From NCBI GenBank assembly GCA_022376925.1, contig JAIOJX010000006.1, forward strand, positions 57,500,658 through 57,564,657: a DNA stretch of 64,000 bases. Reading direction: 5' to 3'. Shown one piece after another: positions 38,337 through 48,913 of this stretch; position 1 is the stretch's first letter; each line of letters begins with the position of its first letter. The notes under the pieces are model-generated. The model worked only from the letters and a program-made list of their open reading frames with translations, made no database searches and was not told the DNA's origin. This stretch comes from Tragulus kanchil (taxonomy: Eukaryota > Chordata > Mammalia > Artiodactyla > Tragulidae). A program made the position numbers and the translations under genes.

Positions 38337-39149
38337 TGTCACAGGCACTGTGCTGCAGCTTACTCTGATACCTATTCTTACTAGTTCTCACTAAGAGACA
38401 CTATCTTAAATAGATCAGAGACATTTTACAGTCACAGTGTAGTCCCCTGAGAGTTGTGAGCCTGGGAGTTGGACAGTAAAGTGTCATAGTCTCGAGTATT
38501 GTCAAAACAAGAGTAGTTTTATTAATCATAGAACATATAATAATCAGAATCAAGATTCCATTAATCAGGATTCAAATAAAGGCAAGCACAAGTAATCAGA
38601 AATAATCAGAACTCAATCAAATGCAAACAGATGTTCTTACCCCAGAGCTGGAGAGTGTCAGTCTCACGTTGGGCACAGCTGATCTCCATGAGCGAGCCTT
38701 CTGCATAGTCTTACTTTACCCTTTTATATTTTTTTAACTAGAAATCTCAAGTTAACTAGCAATCATAAAAGTGGCTATTACAAAAGCTTTTTGCTTCTTT
38801 AGAGACACAAAAGAGGTCATTATTGGAGCTTTTTGTTCCTTTACTAACACCTAGGTAAACACCTTTGTTCTTGAGGGGGAAAACACTTGTTTGTAGAAAA
38901 AACATTCTTACAATTTTTAACCTACAAAGGGAACCATGAGTTGTAAAGTGTTACACTTATAATTAAAAGGGGGGCAAGAGGAAGAACTTCTGTGCTCTGT
39001 ATTATCACCTATTCATCCTCTGAAGAGGTCTCAGAGAAGCGAGGCTGCAGGCAGCGCTTATCGTTAGTGTGAGAAGATATTTGTCTGCTCGGCCCGGATA
39101 TCTTGATCTTTCCTGTGAGAAGTGAATATGCCTTCACTTGCCCATGACA
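38337..39149 (-). mobile_element. Solo-type retroviral LTR, minus strand, longer variant
   Basis: An 813 bp element with ends TGTCACAGG and CCCATGACA on the plus strand. It is about 107 bp longer than the other two. Most of the extra length is an internal duplication of the aatcagaa/attaatcag motif region near 38,520-38,575, plus an insertion near 39,003-39,025. The flanking 4 bp are gggc at the left and gggt at the right, consistent with a 4 bp target repeat with one later change. This is a third independent integration of the family, again into family B. Confidence 0.86.
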
Positions 39150-39829
39150 GGGTCTTTACGAGAGATGGGCCCAGGCAGAGACAACAGCTGTGGCCACCAT
39201 AGGCAGTGGAGTGATCTGAGACAGGATCAGGGTGGACAGAAGGGGACACAGGAGCCGCTGAGGAGTTGGGTCTTGGCTCCAAGTGGCACAACCACAGCAG
39301 GCTAGTGAGAGCCATGAGCTCTGGCTTAATGGGTCAGGAGCACACTCCCCCAGTTCTCCACTCCTCCTCCACTACTCCTAAACTCCTACATGTTTTGTAT
39401 CCACAGAACTTGCCCAGGGAAGTAAGGGGCACATTCCGCCCTTGGAGGAGCTACAAACCTTTGATGTCCAGACTCCTCGCGAGAGATGGGTCTGGGCAGA
39501 GACAACAATAATGGCTATCACAAGCGTCAGGGTGCTCCGAGGCATGGTCTGAGTAGCCTGGAGGGTCACAGCAGCCCCTGAGGAGCTGGGTCTTGTGTCC
39601 AAGTGGCTCAACCACAGGAGGTAAATGAGGGCCATGTGCTCTGGTTCAATGAGCCAGGAGCACACTCCTGAACTCTTACACTCCTAGATTCCTACACACC
39701 TGTCCTTCTACATGTTTCTTATCCATAGAACCTGCCCAGGGAAGCAGGGGCCCCATCCACTCCTGAAGGACCTATGGTCCTTCAGTTTGTGGAGTCTTTG
39801 CGAGAGAAGGGCCCAGGCAGAGAAAATAA
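39150..39829 (+). repeat. Family B units (copy at about 40,405-41,017)
   Basis: Two further B units carry the normal landmarks, ending at gcccaggcagagaaaataac where a SINE fragment follows. They reappear at 40,405-41,017 inside the 1.19 kb duplication. The second copy lacks single bases in homopolymers (ccccccag versus ccccag, aaggggcac versus aagggcac, cccttgg versus ccctttg). Confidence 0.85.
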
Positions 39830-41596
39830 CTACAGTCTGTAGGGTCACAAAGAGTCAGACATAACTGAAGTGACAACACACAGAAGGGAGGCATTAAGGA
39901 GGATACCAAATTTTTAGGTGAATGTTGGTTAAAAGAGTTTAACCAGGGTGCCCAGGAGGGTAGAGTGAAGATGGCAGTGTAGAAGGACGTGCACTCATCT
40001 CTCCTGCAAAATCGCCTGAATTGCAACAAGTTCCTGAAAAACCATTGACAGGAGGAGGTTGGATCTGATAAAAAAGATACCCCACATCCAAGAGCAAAGG
40101 GGAAGCCTAGACAAGATGGTAGGAGGGGCACAACTATGCTTTTAAAAGTCAAACCTCAAACCCGCCAGAGAGTCTGGGTGGGCCAAATACACAAAGCCTG
40201 TTACACACCAAGACCCAGAAAAGGAACAGTGATCCCTACAAGGGACTGAGCCAGACATGCTTTAGAGGGTCCAAGTGCCTCCTTAAGCTAGAAATGCCCT
40301 TGAGCAGTCCTCAGAAAGATGGCATTGCACTTAATTTTTTGAAGGAGGTTATAATTAACCCAATCATAGAGTCACTGAGTAGGACTGGAGCCTCTGTGCA
40401 CCGAGATCTGAGACAGGATCAGGGTGGACAGAAGGGGACACAGGAGCCGCTGAGGAGTTGGGTCTTGGCTCCAAGTGGCACAACCACAGCAGGCTAGTGA
40501 GAGCCATGAGCTCTGGCTTAATGGGTCAGGAGCACACTCCCCAGTTCTCCATCCTCCTCCACTACTCCTAAACTCCTACATGTTTTGTATCCACAGAACT
40601 TGCCCAGGAAGTAAGGGCACATTCCGCCCTTTGAGGAGCTACAAACCTTTGATGTCCAGACTCCTCGCGAGAGATGGGTCTGGGCAGAGACAACAATAAT
40701 GGCTATCACAAGCGTCAGGGTGCTCCGAGGCATGGTCTGAGTAGCCTGGAGGGGCACAGCAGCCCCTGAGGAGCTGGGTCTTGTGTCCAAGTGGCTCAAC
40801 CACAGGAGGTAAATGAGGGCCATGTGCTCTGGTTCAATGAGCCAGGAGCACACTCCTGAACTCTTACACTCCTAGATTCCTACACACCTGTCCTTCTACA
40901 TGTTTCTTATCCATAGAACCTGCCCAGGGAAGCAGGGGCCCCATCCACTCCTGAAGGACCTATGGTCCTTCAGTTTGTGGAGTCTTTGCGAGAGAAGGGC
41001 CCAGGCAGAGAAAATAACTACAGTCTGTAGGGTCACAAAGAGTCAGACATAACTGAAGTGACAACACACAGAAGGGAGGCATTAAGGAGGATACCAAATT
41101 TTTAGGTGAATGTTGGTTAAAAGAGTTTAACCAGGGTGCCCAGGAGGGTAGAGTGAAGATGGCAGTGTAGAAGGACGTGCACTCATCTCTCCTGCAAAAT
41201 CGCCTGAATTGCAACAAGTTCCTGAAAAACCATTGACAGGAGGAGGTTGGATCTGATAAAAAAGATACCCCACATCCAAGAGCAAAGGGGAAGCCTAGAC
41301 AAGATGGTAGGAGGGGCACAACTATGCTTTTAAAAGTCAAACCTCAAACCCGCCAGAGAGTCTGGGTGGGCCAAATACACAAAGCCTGTTACACACCAAG
41401 ACCCAGAAAAGGAACAGTGATCCCTACAAGGGACTGAGCCAGACATGCTTTAGAGGGTCCAAGTGCCTCCTTAAGCTAGAAATGCCCTTGAGCAGTCCTC
41501 AGAAAGATGGCATTGCACTTAATTTTTTTTGAAGGAGGTTATAATTAACCCAATCATAGAGTCACTGAGTAGGACTGGAGCCTCTGTGCACCGAGA
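39213..41596. repeat. 1,188-1,192 bp direct duplication spanning satellite, SINE and L1 5' end
   Basis: 39213-40404 is repeated at 40405-41596. The left side of the join ends caccgagatc (compare 41,590) and the right side begins gatctgagacagg (compare 39,213), so the join has a gatc microhomology. Most differences between copies are homopolymer indels, including four versus eight Ts near 40,336 and 41,523. Confidence 0.92.
39830..39885 (+). mobile_element. Bov-A/Bov-tA SINE 3' fragment (copy at about 41,018-41,073)
   Basis: The sequence tacagtctgtagggtcac followed by aaagagtcagacataactg matches the well-known 3' end of ruminant Bov-A SINEs and BovB. Only this terminal piece is present. It is inserted in a family B unit, which resumes around 39,944 (gggtgcccaggaggg). 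It is a strong marker of a ruminant genome. Confidence 0.8.
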
Positions 41597-43028
41597 TCCA
41601 GGAGAGGGGAACAGTGTTCCTGCATTAGACTGAACCAGACTCACCTTTGAGTATTCTGAAGTCTCCGGAGATGGCTGGGGTTGTTGGTGGCTTGTAGCAG
41701 GGTTGAGGACACTGCAGCAGTGATTCTCATAGAGCATGTGGCAATAAATCCTTTGTGAGAGAGACTCCATTACCACGACTGTAGTTTGACTGGGGCGGAA
41801 CTTAGTTCCATCCAGCAACAAAGGTAACTGGATTGATGATAAAGACACTGACAGGAGCAGCCTGGGAGAGCATTTTAGTTCTGGAATAGGCAGAAATTGA
41901 CAAAAACTGTAAAAGAGGCCTCCAGATCCAGACATTACCAGAGGCAAGGAAAAGGCTGATAATTCCTGAATAGTCAGCAAGAAACAGAAGAACATGAACA
42001 TTCACTATATTTACGTTGTGACTGGAGTTGGATTTACTGCTAGACTTTTTTCTTTTTTCTTTCATTTTCTCTTTTTTCTTCCACCCCCACACCTTTTTTT
42101 TTCTTTCTTCTTTTAAACCACACATTTTATATTAGTCATATACTTCTGATTCTACATTAGCCTTTTGTTGTTCTGTGTGGGTTTTGCTTGTTTTTATTAT
42201 TTTTGCTTGGTTTTTCTATATTTTTCTATATATTTATCTGTGTTTTAATTTTTTATATCTATTATTACTTCTACAATTATTTCTTCACTTTCTCTGATGC
42301 TCTTTTCCTACAGCACTAAACTCTAATACATACAAGTCTTTATCTTCCTACATTTAATTTCACATTATTATCCTATATTTCTCTTGTATCCTCCCTTTCT
42401 CTTTTTCCCTTTCCCCACCATATTTCTTAGTCTGCTTTGTTCTCATTGCCTTATCCCCATTTGGGATCCTACTCTACCATTATTCTCCAATTTGTATTCT
42501 AGTTAGTTTGGTTATTAACTGGTAGATATCATTTTTGGTTTTCTCTATTTACTATGCTAATATATTGAACTTTATTTATTTATTTTTGGAATGTTTGTTT
42601 ATATTATGGCTGTATATGTTGGTGTGTATAATCAAGTACACTAGATAGTATTTGCATGATATTTTAATTGCCATTTGTTAAAGGTATACCTTCTGTTTCT
42701 CATTCGCGTATATATGTTTTAATACCATTTAATGCCATAACAAATTAGCCATGAAGTCTGCACTCCCTGGTCTGACAACAAGCCGAGGGGCTTTAGGGAG
42801 GGAGCACTGACTCCAAAACCCTACAAAACCAGATAACGCCTAACACTAGAGTGCATTAAACAGCGAGAATCCCAACAAAGGTAAGCACTTGTATGCAAGT
42901 CCTGACATCACCCAACCACCAGCGTCACCCAGAATAAGATGCCTCATCCAAAGAACAAACACCCACGGATGTAACTCAAAGTATGGGAAAAGGAAATTCC
43001 AAGCATTAGTTAAAAATTAATAATAACA

Positions 43029-43930
43029 ATGAAATAGTAGAGAAATACCACACAAATGAAGCAACAATCTACAAACACACAAGTCCAAATAAACGAGGAG
43101 TAATTAGACAAACTTTCTGAAAGCGAGTCAGAAGAATGATAACAATGATGATCAAAAACTCCAAAACCAGAATTTTAGAAAAATGGCAAGAATTAACTAA
43201 CACACTGAACAACAACAACAACAAAAATACAATAACTTACAAAAAAAAGACAGAGACAAACAACTCAATTGCTGAACTTAAGAATACTATAGAAGGAATC
43301 AAGAGTAGAGTATCTGAAACCAGGTAAGTGAGCTGTAAGATTAGAATGGTGGAAGTAACTGTTGAAGAACAGAATCAAGCTCAAAGAATGAAAAGAGCAG
43401 AGGATAGCCTCAGAGACATCTGGGATAATATCAAATGCATCAATATTCAAATTATAGGGGTTCCAGAAGAAGAAAAAAAGAAAGGATATGAGAAATTTTT
43501 TCAAGAGATTACAGTTGAAAATTTCACCAACATGGGAAAAGAAATAGTCAATCAAGTCCAAAAAGGGCAAAGAGTGCCATGCATAGCAAACCTGAGAACA
43601 AAAACACCAAGACACATATTAATTAAGCTAACACAAGTTAACCACAAAGACAGAATTCTAAAAGCAGCAAGGGAAAAGCAACTAGTGACATACAAGGGAA
43701 ACCCCAAATATTAACTGCTGATTTTTCAACAGAAACTCTGCAGGCCAGAAGGGAATGGCAAGACACACTTGAAGCACTGAAACAGAATCATCTGCAACCA
43801 AGAATCCTCTACCCTGCAAGGATCTCATTCAAAATTGATAGAGAATCAAAAGCTTTACAGATAAGCAAAAACTGAGAAAATTTATAACAGCAAATTAGCC
43901 TTACAACAAGTGTTAAAGGGACTGATATAG
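43029..43930 (+). pseudogene. L1 ORF1 (RNA-binding chaperone), decayed
   Basis: L1 ORF1 protein binds L1 RNA as a trimer in the cytoplasmic ribonucleoprotein. Here the coiled-coil part survives as SIAELKNTIEGIKSRVSETR-like sequence (43,262-43,325). The RNA-recognition and C-terminal parts follow in a shifted frame: AEDSLRDIWDNIK, IIGVPEEE, NMGKEIVNQVQKGQRVP and TPRHILIKLTQVNHKDRILKAAREK (43,400-43,680). A stop after the TYKGNP motif and further breaks precede the remaining C-terminal codons (LQARREW-like, 43,738-43,760). The amino end has early stops around 43,030-43,040. Identification is by family motifs known for mammalian L1 and is secure. The gene is non-functional. Confidence 0.88.
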
Positions 43931-43989
43931 ACAAGTAAAAGAGAAGAAGATCTACGAAACAATGCCATCATGATATTTAAGAAGATGAC

Positions 43990-44503
43990 AGTAGGATCAT
44001 TTCTATCAAAAATTACTTCAAAAGTAAATGGCCTAAATACCCCAACCAAAAGATACAGACTGGCTGAATGGATTCAGAAACAAGACCCATACATTTGTTG
44101 CCTCTAAGAAACTCACTTCAAACCTAGAGACATTCATAGACTGAAAGGGAAAAGATGGAAAAAGATATTGCATGCAAATGGAAATCAAAAGAAAGCTGGG
44201 GTAGCAATCCTCATACCAGACAAAATAGACCTTAAAATAAAGAAGATTATAAGAGACAAGGCAGGACACTACATAAATATCAAGGGATTAATCCAAGAGG
44301 AAGACATAACGATCATAAATATCATAAACGATCATAAATATCTATGCACCCAACACAGGAGCACCCTAATACATACCAAAATACTTTCGGACATAAAAGA
44401 AATAACTGACAATAACACAAAAAGAGTAGGAGATTTTAACAATCCTCTTACACCGATGAGCAGATCATCAAAACAGGAAATTAACAAAGAAATACAAGCT
44501 TTA
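43990..44503 (+). pseudogene. L1 ORF2 endonuclease domain, decayed (copy at about 45,101-45,614)
   Basis: ORF2 encodes the apurinic-type endonuclease and reverse transcriptase that nick and copy at the target. The endonuclease domain is recognised by AEWIQKQDPYICCL, ETHFKPR, GWKKI-like sequence, HANGNQKKAGVAIL, GHYINIKGLIQEEDI and VGDFNNPLTPM. A stop interrupts the conserved CLQETHF motif (here CL-stop-ETHF, ~44,107). The catalytic-type E of ETHF and the DFN of GDFN are still readable. The longest unbroken part is 44,168-44,503. A SINE is inserted after QALGA-like codons at 44,504. The whole region is repeated 1,111 bp downstream. Confidence 0.88.
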
Positions 44504-44791
44504 GGGGCTTCCCCTGGTGGTCCAGTGGGTAAGGACACCGCCTTGCAGTGCAAGGGGCGCCGGTTCAATCCCTGGCCTGGGAAGATCCCCCGTGCCACGG
44601 AGCGGCTGGACTAATGTATCCAATTACCGAGCTGGAGCTCTGGCGCGCGTGCGCCCAGAGCCAGCGCTCTGCGACGACAGAGGCCACCACGATGGGAGAC
44701 CCACATGGGCCAAAGAACAAAGACGGATGAAAATAGAAAAATGAAAGACCAATAGAAGTGGCACGCCTGTCCCCTCCCTCCCCCCCCCCCC
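44504..44791 (+). mobile_element. tRNA-derived SINE (CHR-2/Bov-tA type), truncated at a join
   Basis: The tRNA-like head has a ggttcaatccctgg B-box equivalent, followed by the cctgggaagatccc segment typical of cetartiodactyl CHR/Bov-tA SINEs. A longer body ends with gaagtggcacgcctgtcccc and a C run. The target sequence aatacaagcttta lies to its left; the matching right repeat is found only after the second copy (45,942). The body sequence after the tRNA part is unlike the pecoran consensus I know, so it may be a lineage-specific subfamily. Confidence 0.85.
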
Positions 44792-45614
44792 ACTAGTGAC
44801 ATACAAGGGAAACCCCAAATATTAACTGCTGATTTTTCAACAGAAACTCTGCAGGCCAGAAGGGAATGGCAAGACACACTTGAAGCACTGAAACAGAATC
44901 ATCTGCAACCAAGAATCCTCTACCCTGCAAGGATCTCATTCAAAATTGATAGAGAATCAAAAGCTTTACAGATAAGCAAAAACTGAGAAAATTTATAACA
45001 GCAAATTAGCCTTACAACAAGTGTTAAAGGGACTGATATAGACAAGTAAAAGAGAAGAAGATCTACGAAACAATGCCATCATGATATTTAAGAAGATGAC
45101 AGTAGGATCATTTCTATCAAAAATTACTTCAAAAGTAAATGGCCTAAATACCCCAACCAAAAGATACAGACTGGCTGAATGGATTCAGAAACAAGACCCA
45201 TACATTTGTTGCCTCTAAGAAACTCACTTCAAACCTAGAGACATTCATAGACTGAAAGGGAAAAGATGGAAAAAGATATTGCATGCAAATGGAAATCAAA
45301 AGAAAGCTGGGGTAGCAATCCTCATACCAGACAAAATAGACCTTAAAATAAAGAAGATTATAAGAGACAAGGCAGGACACTACATAAATATCAAGGGATT
45401 AATCCAAGAGGAAGACATAACGATCATAAATATCATAAACGATCATAAATATCTATGCACCCAACACAGGAGCACCCTAATACATACCAAAATACTTTCG
45501 GACATAAAAGAAATAACTGACAATAACACAAAAAGAGTAGGAGATTTTAACAATCCTCTTACACCGATGAGCAGATCATCAAAACAGGAAATTAACAAAG
45601 AAATACAAGCTTTA

Positions 45615-45941
45615 GGGGCTTCCCTGGTGGTCCAGTGGGTAAGGACACCACCTTGCAGTGCAAGGGGCGCCGGTTCAATCCCTGGCCTGGGAAGATCCCA
45701 CGTGCCACGGAGCGGCTGGACTGATGTGTCCAATTACCGAGCTGGAGCTCTGGGGCGCATGCTCCCAGAGCCAGTGCTCTGCGATGACAGATGCCACTGC
45801 GATGGGAGGCCCACAAGAGCCAAAGAACAAAGACGGATGAAAATAGAAAAATGAAAGACCAATAGAAGTGGCACGCCTGTCCCCCTCCCTCCCCACCCCA
45901 ACCCCCCCTCAAAAAATAAATAATAATAAAAATAAATAAAT
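45615..45941 (+). mobile_element. tRNA-derived SINE (CHR-2/Bov-tA type), full length with tail
   Basis: Complete version of the same insertion. It starts ggggcttccctggtggtcc and ends in an A/T-rich tail (aataaataataataaaaat). It is flanked by the direct repeat aaatacaagcttta (45,601-45,614 and 45,942-45,955), so target-primed insertion into L1 ORF2 is clear. Confidence 0.9.
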
Positions 45942-45955
45942 AAATACAAGCTTTA

Positions 45956-46865
45956 AATGCCACACTAGAAGAGGTGGACCTCATTGATATCTTTAGGACC
46001 TTCCAGCAAAAGCAGAAGAAAACACTTTCTTCTCAAGTGCCCATGGAACATTCTTCAGGATAGACCTTGTGTCCCACATCTTGGGTCACAAGTAAATTCA
46101 AGAAAATTGAAATTATAACAACCATCTTCTCTGACCACAATGGAATAAGACTAGAGATAAGACAGGAGGAGAAAAGCTGCTAAAAACACAAGCAGATGGA
46201 GATTAAATTAGACATATGCTAAAAACAAATTGACTACAACACAAATAAAAAATTTAAAAATTCTTAGAAGAAAATGACAATGAACACACAACAGTACAAT
46301 ACCTATGGAATACTGCAAATAGTGAAAAACTGAAAGCATTTCTCAATAGTGAAAAACTGAAACCATTCCCTCTAAGATCAGGAACAAGGCAAGACAAGTG
46401 TGTACACTTTCACCACGATTATTCTACATGTTCTGGAAGTTCTAGCAACAGCAATAAGAGAAGGAAAAGTAATAAAAGGAATCCATACAGGAACAGAAGC
46501 AGTAAAACTCTCTCGATTTGCAGATGATATGATACTATACATAGAAAACCCCAAAGACACTATTAGAAAACTACTAGGAGCTAATCAGTGAATTCAGCGG
46601 AGTCAGGGATACAAAATCAATACAAGGAAATCACTGGCATTCTTAAATACAAACAACAAAAAAATCAGAAAACAAAATCAAAGATGCAATCCCATTCACC
46701 ATTGCAACCAAAGGGATAAAATAGCTAGGAATAAATCTATCCAAAGAAACAATAGAATGTACACAGAAAATTACAAGACATTCATGAAAGAAATTAAAGA
46801 AGACTTAAACAGATGGAGAGATATTCCATGTTCCTGGGTTGGAAGATCAATATTGTGAAATTCGC
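45956..46865 (+). pseudogene. L1 ORF2, deleted between endonuclease and RT core (copy at about 47,152-48,057)
   Basis: The end of the endonuclease domain (FFSSAHGTF-like, now with many stops and shifts) leads after about 350 bp directly into the reverse transcriptase core. The RT motif [15 protein letters not shown] is readable at 46,514-46,558 and again at 47,709-47,753; its FADD carries the catalytic aspartates of the L1 RT. Downstream is the GIKYLGINLSKE-like region, with stops. Intact ORF2 has well over 1 kb between these parts, so a large internal deletion is evident. Non-functional. Confidence 0.85.
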
Positions 46866-47137
46866 GCGGTTCAATCCCTGGCCTGGGAAGATCCCACGTG
46901 CCACGGAGCGGCTGGACTGATGTGTCCAATTACCGAGCTGGAGCTCTGGGGCGCATGCTCCCAGAGCCAGTGCTCTGCGATGACAGATGCCACTGCGATG
47001 GGAGGCCCACAAGAGCCAAAGAACAAAGATGGATGAAAAAAGAAAATGAAAGACCAATAGAAGTGGCACGCCTGTCCCCCTCCCTCCCCACCCCAACCCC
47101 CCCTCAAAAAATAAATAATAATAAAAATAAATAAATA
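46866..47137 (+). mobile_element. SINE fragment produced by duplication
   Basis: This lacks the first ~55 bp of the SINE head and begins at the ggttcaatcc box directly after L1 sequence. It is part of the 1,195 bp duplication, not a separate insertion. Confidence 0.85.
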
Positions 47138-48058
47138 AATACAAGCTTTAAATGCCACACTAGAAGAGGTGGACCTCATTGATATCTTTAGGACCTTCCA
47201 GCAAAAGCAGAAGAAAACACTTTCTTCTCAAGTGCCCATGGAACATTCTTCAGGATAGACCTTGTGTCCCACATCTTGGGTCACAAGTAAATTCAAGAAA
47301 ATTGAAATTATAACAACCATCTTCTCTGACCACAATGGAATAAGACTAGAGATAAGACAGGAGGAGAAAAGCTGCTAAAAACACAAGCAGATGGAGATTA
47401 AATTAGACATATGCTAAAAACAAATTGACTACAACACAAATAAAAAATTTAAAAATTCTTAGAAGAAAATGACAATGAACACACAACAGTACAATACCTA
47501 TGGAATACTGCAAATAGTGAAAAACTGAAAGCATTTCTCAATAGTGAAAAACTGAAACCATTCCCTCTAAGATCAGGAACAAGGCAAGACAAGTGTGTAC
47601 ACTTTCACCACGATTATTCTACATGTTCTGGAAGTTCTAGCAACAGCAATAAGAGAAGGAAAAGTAATAAAAGGAATCCATACAGGAACAGAAGCAGTAA
47701 AACTCTCTCGATTTGCAGATGATATGATACTATACATAGAAAACCCCAAAGACACTATTAGAAAACTACTAGGAGCTAATCAGTGAATTCAGCGGAGTCA
47801 GGGATACAAAATCAATACAAGGAAATCACTGGCATTCTTAAATACAAACAACAAAAAAATCAGAAAACAAAATCAAAGATGCAATCCCATTCACCATTGC
47901 AACCAAAGGGATAAAATAGCTAGGAATAAATCTATCCAAAGAAACAATAGAATGTACACAGAAAATTACAAGACATTCATGAAAGAAATTAAAGAAGACT
48001 TAAACAGATGGAGAGATATTCCATGTTCCTGGGTTGGAAGATCAATATTGTGAAATTG

Positions 48059-48913
48059 ACCTTACTACCAAATATCATCTACAGATTCAATGTGATCCCT
48101 ATCAAATTACCAAAGACGTTCTTCACAGAACTAGGCCAAAGAATAACACAGTTCATATGAAAACACAAAAGACCTCGAATAAGCAAAGCAATCCTGGGAA
48201 TGAAGAATGGAGCTGTTGAGATCAGCCTCCCTAACTTCAGACTATACTACAAAGCAACAGTCATCAAGACAGTATGGTGCTGGCACAAAACCGAAATATA
48301 GATCAATGGAACAAGATAGAGAACCCAGAGATAAACCCACACACCTATGGGTACCTTATTTTTAACAAAAGAGGCAAAAATATACATGGAACAAAGACAG
48401 CCTCTTCAACAAATGGTGCTGGGAAAACTGGACAGCTACGTTGAAAAAAAAAGAAGTTGGAACATTCCCTGACACCATACACAAAGATCAACTCAAAATG
48501 GATTAAAGACCTAAATGTAAGACCAGAAACCACCAAACTCTTTTTTTTTTTTTTTTTACCTTTTTTTTTTTTTTTTTAATTTATTTATTTATTTATTTAT
48601 TTATTTATTTTTGTACATGTATGTTCCCAGATCAATCAGATGCATATCCCTTGGCCCTCCCCCCACCCAGGATCCCCCCCCCCCACCAAACTCTTAGAGG
48701 AGAATATAGGCAAAACACTTAAGGACGTAAATCAAAGCAAGATCTTCTCTGACCCACCTACTAGAATAGCGGAACTAAAAACAAAAATTAACATGTAGGA
48801 CCTAATGAAACTTAAAAGCTTTTGCACAGCTGAAGAAACTAAAGAAGAAGGTAAAAAGACAACACACAGACTGGGATAAAATAATAGCAAATGAAAGAAA
48901 AATTTTAGGAGCT
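48059..48913 (+). pseudogene. L1 ORF2 C-terminal part, decayed
   Basis: L1 sequence continues after the second copy of the duplication, with recognisable but frameshifted ORF2 C-terminal codons: an NAIPIKLP-like region, [17 protein letters not shown], [25 protein letters not shown], GKTGQL and, near 48,800, DLMKLKSFCTA. It ends at gagctaagatagg without an ORF2 stop or 3' UTR, because a second L1 starts there. A 141 bp antisense element interrupts it at 48,543. Confidence 0.8.
48543..48683 (-). mobile_element. Very short antisense L1-like 3' end insertion
   Basis: A T-rich start, (ATTT)n, a short unique part (ttgtacatgtatgttccc) and a C-rich end are flanked by the perfect direct repeat caccaaactctt (48,531-48,542 and 48,684-48,695). 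Read on the minus strand it is a G-rich tract, a short unique piece and an A-rich tail, as expected for an extremely 5'-truncated LINE 3' UTR with its polypurine tract. The element type is inferred; the target repeat is plain. Confidence 0.75.

Larger units (their letters stand above)
36551..38740. repeat. 1,113 bp direct duplication with a templated insertion at the join
   Basis: 36551-37630 is repeated from 37664. Between them, 37632-37652 is a third copy of a short stretch (gtatgggcaaccacagg, normally at about 36,695), followed by a short tttgaatgaa filler. The duplicated block holds two family B units and the left half of an LTR. Confidence 0.9.
43681..45905. repeat. 1,111 bp direct duplication within L1, including a SINE
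   Basis: 43681-44791 (L1 ORF1 end, endonuclease and SINE) is repeated at 44792-45905. The join falls inside the C-rich tail of the first SINE (cctccctccccc, then actagtgacatac). The SINE copies differ at about a dozen positions (for example ctggcgcgcgtgcgccc versus ctggggcgcatgctccc), more than the L1 part, and the first SINE is cut before its A-rich tail. Confidence 0.9.
45670..48058. repeat. 1,195 bp direct duplication from SINE body to L1 ORF2
   Basis: 45670-46863 is repeated at 46866-48058. The left side breaks at tattgtgaaatt and restarts with cggttcaatccctgg of the SINE, with a cgcg filler between them. Copies are near-identical, with a small difference in aaatagaaaaatg versus aaaaaagaaaatg (45,841 and 47,036). 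Confidence 0.92.
39961..48913 (+). mobile_element. L1 LINE no. 1: 5' leader, ORF1, internally deleted ORF2
   Basis: The element begins with gaagatggcagtgtagaagg, the start of ruminant L1 5' leaders, inserted in a family B unit. The leader runs to about 43,020, including an A/T-rich, T-rich stretch at 42,040-42,700. Decayed ORF1 and ORF2 follow. ORF2 lacks a large part between the endonuclease and the reverse transcriptase core and stops at about 48,913, where a second L1 begins. It has been enlarged by SINE insertion, by a 141 bp antisense insertion and by three ~1.1-1.2 kb duplications, so the real element is several kb shorter. It has frameshifts and stops and cannot be functional. Confidence 0.88.

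Noticed and set aside
5277..39149. Complete endogenous retrovirus
   Set aside because: No gag, pol or env similarity was seen next to any LTR. Each is a solo-type LTR with satellite on both sides.
40403..40410. Join at a GATC site as a Hi-C ligation product
   Set aside because: A filled-in ligation would leave GATCGATC. Only one GATC is present, and the other joins have no GATC.
44504..44590. tRNA gene
   Set aside because: The tRNA-like box (ggttcaatccctgg) belongs to a SINE with target repeats and an A-rich tail. No intact cloverleaf with anticodon arm is evident.
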